64,000 bases of DNA from Paracoccaceae bacterium (lineage in GTDB: Bacteria > Pseudomonadota > Alphaproteobacteria > Rhodobacterales > Rhodobacteraceae). The notes below the pieces were generated by a model, which was not told the DNA's origin, made no database searches, and saw only the letters and a program-made list of their open reading frames with translations. Both the position numbers and the translations under genes were made by a program. This document shows, piece after piece, positions 58,960-64,000 of this stretch (position 1 is the first letter of the stretch; each line of letters opens with the position of its first letter). The stretch spans positions 186,001 through 250,000 of the forward strand of contig JAFIEO010000039.1 in assembly GCA_020832445.1 (NCBI GenBank), in the 5' to 3' direction.

Positions 58960-59700
58960 ATGTCGACCCTGCTGTTCTACGAAAACGTCGTTCCCCTCAA
59001 CCGTGACCAGCACCGCAGCCTGCGGCTGAAACCCGCGCCGGGCGATTTCACCTTTGCCCGCGACACGCCGTTCGTGCCGATGGCCGGCAGCGAGTTCTTC
59101 CCGGCCGCCAAGCACTACCCGGTCCTGTTTTCCGGTCCGGACGACGACACCGGGGCGGTCGCCCTGCTTGGCCTCACCCAGGGCAGCAACCTGTTCGTCG
59201 GCAAGGACGGCAACTGGACCGAGGACACCTATGTCCCGGCTTTTGTACGCCGTTACCCGTTCGTGCTGGCCGGCTCGAAGGAGTCGGACGAGTACACCGT
59301 CTGCGTGGATGACCGCTGGAAAGGCTTCGGCGAGGACGAAGGCGAGGCGCTGTTCAGCGAGGACGGCGAACAGACCGATTACCTGAAGCGCGTGCTGGAT
59401 TTCATCCAGCGCTACCACGCCGAGATGCAGCGCACGCAAGCCTTCATCGCGCGGCTGCGCGAGCTGGAACTGCTGGTACGTCGCGATCTGCAGATCACCG
59501 ACCCGCAGGGCGGCTCGCTGTTGCTGAAGGATTTCCGCGTGGTGGACGAGCAGCGCTTCGCAGGGCTGGACGATGCGGTGATTGTGGAGTTCCACAAGGC
59601 CGGCTGGCTGCCGTGGGTGTACGCCCACCTGCTGTCACTCAGCAATCTGCAGGGGCTGCAGAAACGCTTGCAGGTGGCCAGAAAAGCGGCGGCACATTGA
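58960..59700 (+). CDS. SapC family protein
   Basis: A 246-residue soluble protein starting MSTLLFYENVVPLNRDQHRSL. The LKPAPGDFTFARDTPFVPMAGSEFFPAAKHYPVLFS and VPAFVRRYPFVLAG blocks are the SapC signature, first seen in Campylobacter S-layer loci and often next to large exoproteins or TonB systems. Its biochemical role is unknown. It is 28 bases after the TpsB gene and probably cotranscribed. There is no signal peptide, so cytoplasmic. Confidence 0.88.
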   Translation: MSTLLFYENVVPLNRDQHRSLRLKPAPGDFTFARDTPFVPMAGSEFFPAAKHYPVLFSGPDDDTGAVALLGLTQGSNLFVGKDGNWTEDTYVPAFVRRYPFVLAGSKESDEYTVCVDDRWKGFGEDEGEALFSEDGEQTDYLKRVLDFIQRYHAEMQRTQAFIARLRELELLVRRDLQITDPQGGSLLLKDFRVVDEQRFAGLDDAVIVEFHKAGWLPWVYAHLLSLSNLQGLQKRLQVARKAAAH

Positions 59701-59714
59701 TCGACCTGGGGAAT

Positions 59715-60064
59715 TCGGGCTCGCGCCCGACGGTAGCAACCGCTGCGCGGTTACTCCCCTACGGCGAGACGGCTTCCCGGAGAGACGCTATGGCGTTGCG
59801 GGGGTAATCGCCGCCAGGCGATTGCCACCAATCCGGCCAACGGCCGGAAACACCCCGCCCTGACGGATGATTCCCTCGGGCTCACGCCCGACGGTAGCAA
59901 CCGCTGCGCGGTTACTCCCCTGCGGCGGGATGGCTTCCCGGAGGGGGGCTGGGACGTAGGGGGGTAATCGCCGCAAGGCGATTGCCACCGATCCGGCCGC
60001 AGGCCGGAAACACCCTGCCCTGACGGTTGCTACCCTGCGGCGGGATGGCTGCCCGGAGGGGCGA
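59715..60064. repeat. 161-bp tandem repeat array with REP-like hairpins (2.2 copies)
   Basis: A unit starting TCGGGCTC(G/A)CGCCCGACGG begins at 59715 and again at 59876, giving a period of 161 bases; a third partial copy begins near 60025. Each unit holds three inverted repeats: GGTAGCAACCGCTGCGCGG with its arm, GGTAATCGCCGC-AAGGCGATTGCC, and CCGGCCGCAGGCCGG. It fills the gap between the SapC gene and the convergent giant gene. It may also terminate both transcripts. Confidence 0.88.
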
Positions 60065-60072
60065 TGACCCGC

Positions 60073-63000
60073 CTACGGCAGCAGCGAGATCTCCACCCGC
60101 CGGTTAAGCTGGCGCCCTTCCTCGGTGTCATTGCTGGCCACTGCATTCTCCGGGCCGACACCGATGATCTCCATCTGCTTCGCTGCAACCCCGCGCGTTT
60201 CCAGGTAGGCACGCACCGCCGCGGCCCGCGCCTGCGAGAGCTGACGGTTGTACGTCATCTCGCCCAGCGCGTCCGTGTAGCCCTCGATACGCACCCGGCG
60301 ATCCGGTTGATCCGCCAGCACCTCGGCCACGTAGTCCAGGAAAGCCTCGTCGTCTTCGTTCAGCGCCGCGGAATCAAAGCCGAACAGGACATTGTGACTC
60401 TCCAGCATCTCCGCCAACTGACGGATGGCCTGGGCACGACGCTCACGCAGCTCAATGGCCTGCCGGTCACGCAACGGCTCGCCGAAGGCCGCGCGCACGA
60501 TACCGCTGTCCTCCAGCTCTGCCAGGTCCTGCGGCGCCTGGAACGACCAGCCGTCGGGCGCGTCCAGCAGCGCGGCGAAGTCGACCAGCGTCCCACCGCT
60601 CTCCGCCCGCCAACGTTCGCCGTCGGAGTGGTCAGTTGACCAGGCGCTGGACTGTCGCTCGCCGGACCGGCCGTCCACATCGCGCTGCGTATCCCGATGG
60701 TTAGGCACGTAATTGGGGACACGTACCTCGTAGCCCGGCCCGTAGTACACCACGTAGCTGTTGGTGTAGGTGAAGCGGCCGTCCTGAATCAGGAAGAAAT
60801 CGAAGTCAGGCTGATACAGGTGCACATTGGCGCTGGGGTGGCGGGCGGCGCCGACGTTGTTCATGTACACATGCGCCCGCGGGGTTCGATACTCGAACCA
60901 GTCCAGCACCCGCCCGTCAGGCACTTCCATCCGCCGCGCAGTGGTTTCCAGCAGGATCTCGCGGCCGTGAAGACGACCGATGGCCAGGCCATTGGGCGCA
61001 TCCACCCACAGCTCCGCCGTGTTCAACGCACCGCCATCGATGCGCTGCAGGTCCATGGGCAGCATGGCCGGATTCGCCGTGTGATGCACATTGGCCCGCA
61101 CGTCGTTGGCACGCAGATCCAGCCGGTCGCGCACGTACAGTTCCATACGCTCGCCCATGCCCAGGCCGTCGCGACCGTACAGGGCCATGCGGCCGTTGCT
61201 CGCATCCACCGTGCCGGCCAGCACTGTCTCCAGCGCCGTGATCCAGATGCTGCCGTTGCCACTGAAAGCATCCAGCACCGGCGCCACCAGGGTCAGGTGC
61301 TGTGCCTGGCTGCCAATGTCCCCACCGGCCAGCAGGCGCACCTCCGCCATTTCACCCCGCGCGGCCAGGTGATAATGCAGCTCGTCCAGATTCATCAGCG
61401 AGAGGTCCGCAGGCCCGATCACGCCCGTGGGGTTCAAGCCCTGGATCTCGTCGGCCGCGATCACGGTGACCGCGTTCCCGCCGCCGGCCCGTGCCTGCAC
61501 CAGGTCCAGCAGCACGCTATCCGTCAGGCTCTCCAGGCGCAGGCTGCCGCCAGCATCCACGGAATCGGCGGTGAGCAGGTCACGGGCCAGCACGCTGACC
61601 TCGCCACCGGTTTCCACGTCCCGCAGCAGCACGTCGCCATCCAGGTTGGCTACCCGGAACACGCCACCTGCGGCGCCCCCCACCTGGCCGTTGTCGCCGT
61701 GCTGGATGTTGATGCCGTTGAAGCCGCTGTCGCCCGCCCCACCTGTCACATCACCGCTGGCTTCCAGCCGGATGTCGTCGGCCAGGAGGTCCAGCAGGTC
61801 ATCGTCGCGGGCGATGATGGAGCCATCTTCCGCAGCCAGGTACAGCGTCCCGGCCAGCGTGTTCATGCGATCGATGCGCAGGTCGCCGGACTGCTCCACC
61901 AGGTGGATGCCCTCGGCGGCCCGCGCCGTGATCAGCGGGGCGTCCAGGTTCATGTAGATGGCGCGGTCGGCGGAGCCGATGCTGCCGCCCTCGGCCTCCA
62001 GCAGCAGTCCACCGGCCGCCCCGGTGATCACCGGCTGGCCGTGGTCGGCAGACAGGATGTCGCCGCGGACCTGGATGCGCACATCGCCCGGCGCGTTGAT
62101 GCCGTCCAGCCGCAGTTGCTGGAACGGCGACACGATGAAGGCATTATCGCCGGCGTCCACGGTGATTCCGCCGCCATCCTCGTCGCCGATGTTCACACCT
62201 ATGACCAGGGTGCGGTTGATGATGATGGCGGTGATGTTGCCTTCGAACTCGCCCGTCTCGGCGTTGAACGTGCCGCCCTCGAAGGTGATGTCGCCCGGCT
62301 GCGCGGCCAGCAGGGCCGCGATCTCCCGCTCGGTCAGCGCCGGGTAGGCGTCCGGATCGGTATCGTCGGCCGGCAGCTCGATACGGATCGGCTCGTCGAA
62401 GCTGCCCGCGCTATCGGCCACATCAATGGTGACATTGTTGCCGATGATGTTGGGCTGCACCCGCTCGTACAGCGTGCTGTCGATATCGATCAGTGCCTCG
62501 GCGTTGATGCTGTTCAGCAGTTCCTGCTCGGTCCAGGTCGCCCCCTCGACGATGGCGGCGTAGCGGGCGTCGTTTTCGTCCAGCACGAAGGTCCAGTTGT
62601 CGTCGCGCTGATCGAAACCGGCCGCGTCGGCAAGATCGTCCACGCCCAGTTCGTTGGCGAGCACACCCTCCAGCCGATCCAACTCGTGGGCGGCGCGCAG
62701 CATCACTGTTTCCAGCGTGGTGTCGCCGGTCAGGCTGTCCAGCAGCGCCGCGGCCTCGGCGGCATCACCGACACGGATTGCCAGCACGTCGGCGTAGCCG
62801 GCATCCAGGTAACGGCCGCTGAACACGTTCCCACGGTCAGCCTGGGCCTCCGGATCAGCTTCCAGGAAGTCCCGTAGCTGCCAGTATTCGTAGTACTGCG
62901 TGATGATCGCTTTCTGATAGCCCTCCACGGACTCCAGCGCCGCCGCCTCGGCATCGTCGCCCAGCAGCCGCATATCTTCCCAGATGTCCACCAGTCGCTC

Positions 63001-64000
63001 GAGGCGGTCCAGATCCAGGTCGCCGCGGCCCAGCGCGTTGATCAAGCTGCCTTCGCGGACCTTCACCACCACGTCGCCGTCGCGGACGTTGATGACATTG
63101 ACGTGCAGATCGCCGGCGACTTCCTCGATGTAGGCGCCGGTTTCGGCGGCCGCTGTCAGCGTGGCCTCCAGCGGTGCGGGTTCCACCACCTCGGGAAGGG
63201 TTATCACCGGCAGCTTGATGCCCAGGAAGGAATAGCCGCCCAGGAACCAGCTCAGGTCGAACCACTGCGTCAGGTTCTGCAGTGGCTCCTCGGCAACATG
63301 GCCAGTCTGGATGCGCAACAGCTGATCGGCGCTGCCGATGCTGCCGTCCAGCGACTCCAGCGTGATGCTGCGACCCTTCACCGCCGCATCCGCATGCAGC
63401 CCCGAGTCCAGGATGTCGTAGCGCGAGTAGATGTACAGATCACCGCGATTGCTGCGCACGTGATCCAGCAACAGGTCGGACCCCCTGCCGCGCAAGTGGA
63501 CATCGCCGCGCTCGGTGACCACGTGGGCTGCACCCTCCCCCACATGGAGCTGCAGCGGCGCCACGTCGGAGCCGATGCCAGTGCGGGCGGAAACCTCTAT
63601 GCGCTCGGCCACGATGCCGCCCAGCAGACCGGGGTTGCGAACTGCGCCCTGGGTGATCACGGTGACCAGCCCGTCCAGGTTGCGCAACTCGCCCACCAGC
63701 CGCACGTCCCCGGTGGATGTCACAGACAGCCGGCCCTCGCTGCCGCCGAGGAAGTTGATATCGATGGCGTGATCCGCCGCCATGGAACGGGCGGCGCCGG
63801 TCGGGTCGCTGGTGAGGATTTCCGCGCCTTCGACCACCGGAATGGGCACCGAGATGCCCCAGAAGCGGAACAACTCGGCCAAGGGCGCCAGCTGATTCTC
63901 CACCACCCAGTACCGACCTTCCACCGGCTGGTAGCTGGTGCTGCGACCGTTCAGGTAGTCCGGGTCGCCGATGACGCGTTCCACCACATCCAGCGGGCGA
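60073..64000 (-). CDS. Giant exoprotein-like beta-helix protein with C-terminal OmpA domain (partial)
   Basis: About 1,308 C-terminal residues are visible; the frame is still open at the window edge, so the N-terminus is missing. Most of it is repetitive Asp/Gly/Ala/Leu sequence in short strands (GDVRLVGELRNLDGLVTVI; GDILSADHGQPVITGAAGGLLLEAEGGSIGSADRA), typical of haemagglutinin-type beta-helices. The last 109 residues form an OmpA-type peptidoglycan-binding domain (NVLFGFDSAALNEDDEAFL, IEGYTDALGE, NRQLSQARAAAVRAYL, LNRRVEISLLP). It faces the TpsB/SapC genes. Export through TpsB and anchoring to the wall are inferences. Confidence 0.85.
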   Translation of the reverse strand, partial: RPLDVVERVIGDPDYLNGRSTSYQPVEGRYWVVENQLAPLAELFRFWGISVPIPVVEGAEILTSDPTGAARSMAADHAIDINFLGGSEGRLSVTSTGDVRLVGELRNLDGLVTVITQGAVRNPGLLGGIVAERIEVSARTGIGSDVAPLQLHVGEGAAHVVTERGDVHLRGRGSDLLLDHVRSNRGDLYIYSRYDILDSGLHADAAVKGRSITLESLDGSIGSADQLLRIQTGHVAEEPLQNLTQWFDLSWFLGGYSFLGIKLPVITLPEVVEPAPLEATLTAAAETGAYIEEVAGDLHVNVINVRDGDVVVKVREGSLINALGRGDLDLDRLERLVDIWEDMRLLGDDAEAAALESVEGYQKAIITQYYEYWQLRDFLEADPEAQADRGNVFSGRYLDAGYADVLAIRVGDAAEAAALLDSLTGDTTLETVMLRAAHELDRLEGVLANELGVDDLADAAGFDQRDDNWTFVLDENDARYAAIVEGATWTEQELLNSINAEALIDIDSTLYERVQPNIIGNNVTIDVADSAGSFDEPIRIELPADDTDPDAYPALTEREIAALLAAQPGDITFEGGTFNAETGEFEGNITAIIINRTLVIGVNIGDEDGGGITVDAGDNAFIVSPFQQLRLDGINAPGDVRIQVRGDILSADHGQPVITGAAGGLLLEAEGGSIGSADRAIYMNLDAPLITARAAEGIHLVEQSGDLRIDRMNTLAGTLYLAAEDGSIIARDDDLLDLLADDIRLEASGDVTGGAGDSGFNGINIQHGDNGQVGGAAGGVFRVANLDGDVLLRDVETGGEVSVLARDLLTADSVDAGGSLRLESLTDSVLLDLVQARAGGGNAVTVIAADEIQGLNPTGVIGPADLSLMNLDELHYHLAARGEMAEVRLLAGGDIGSQAQHLTLVAPVLDAFSGNGSIWITALETVLAGTVDASNGRMALYGRDGLGMGERMELYVRDRLDLRANDVRANVHHTANPAMLPMDLQRIDGGALNTAELWVDAPNGLAIGRLHGREILLETTARRMEVPDGRVLDWFEYRTPRAHVYMNNVGAARHPSANVHLYQPDFDFFLIQDGRFTYTNSYVVYYGPGYEVRVPNYVPNHRDTQRDVDGRSGERQSSAWSTDHSDGERWRAESGGTLVDFAALLDAPDGWSFQAPQDLAELEDSGIVRAAFGEPLRDRQAIELRERRAQAIRQLAEMLESHNVLFGFDSAALNEDDEAFLDYVAEVLADQPDRRVRIEGYTDALGEMTYNRQLSQARAAAVRAYLETRGVAAKQMEIIGVGPENAVASNDTEEGRQLNRRVEISLLP

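Noticed and set aside
60697-62877. Long plus-strand open frame of 726 codons inside the giant exoprotein gene
   Set aside because: It is the reverse-complement shadow of a GC-rich repetitive coding region; composition (His/Gln/Val/Arg-rich) has no protein-like pattern, while the minus strand has clear OmpA and beta-helix signatures.

Overview
The window is two unrelated pieces of bacterial chromosome joined near position 45,720.

Positions 1 to about 45,720 look like a Rhodobacteraceae-type alphaproteobacterium. The basis is an SLM-ordered carbon-monoxide-dehydrogenase-like cluster, two IalB-family proteins, DUF1491 after era, a Pro/Ala-rich pilus-type membrane protein, 'tagagcatg' palindromic intergenic repeats and dense ATGA-overlapping operons. 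From about 45,720 to 64,000 the gene order is gammaproteobacterial: proA, holA, lptE, leuS / ybeL-like zinc ribbon / lnt, corC, ybeY, ybeZ, miaB. It has a different codon texture and would fit Ectothiorhodospiraceae-like bacteria. The join cuts a HerA-like (DUF853) ATPase gene after about 80 codons and a proA gene before its last part, so it is most simply an assembly or scaffolding chimera. Functional links should not be drawn across it.

Left part, in order: a hemolysin-III-type membrane protein and a glycerophosphodiesterase; a molybdo-hydroxylase cluster (xdhC-like, molybdopterin-binding protein, coxS, coxL form II, coxM); a glutathione transferase; YciB; a 984-residue pilus/secretion-like fusion protein; metY; an asparaginase-II-type enzyme; an IalB protein; rlmN; small membrane proteins; an overlapping ispH-DUF3429-GST-rnhA-TRIC operon; a divergent zinc-uptake locus (znuA with a very long His/Asp repeat, against zur-znuC-znuB) with a palindromic Zur-like box; a D-amino-acid dehydrogenase; the cell-shape operon mreBCD-mrdA-rodA-ghrA; leuA preceded by a newly noticed leucine-rich leader peptide and attenuator-like hairpins; lepB-rnc-era-DUF1491; and a LacI-controlled sugar ABC transporter operon ending in an MGH1/GH63-like glycosidase, probably for a glycosylglycerate-type compatible solute. 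Just before the join is a roughly 380-base intergenic stretch with several hairpins and a strong candidate small RNA.

Right part, in order: truncated proA, holA, lptE and leuS (envelope, replication and translation housekeeping); a YbeL-like protein; lnt-corC-ybeY-ybeZ-miaB; then a two-partner secretion transporter (TpsB/ShlB type), a SapC-family protein, a 161-bp tandem repeat array with REP-like hairpins, and the C-terminal 1,300 or so residues of a giant convergent exoprotein-like protein that ends in an OmpA-type peptidoglycan-binding domain and runs off the window.

No tRNA, rRNA, insertion sequence, prophage or CRISPR array was seen.
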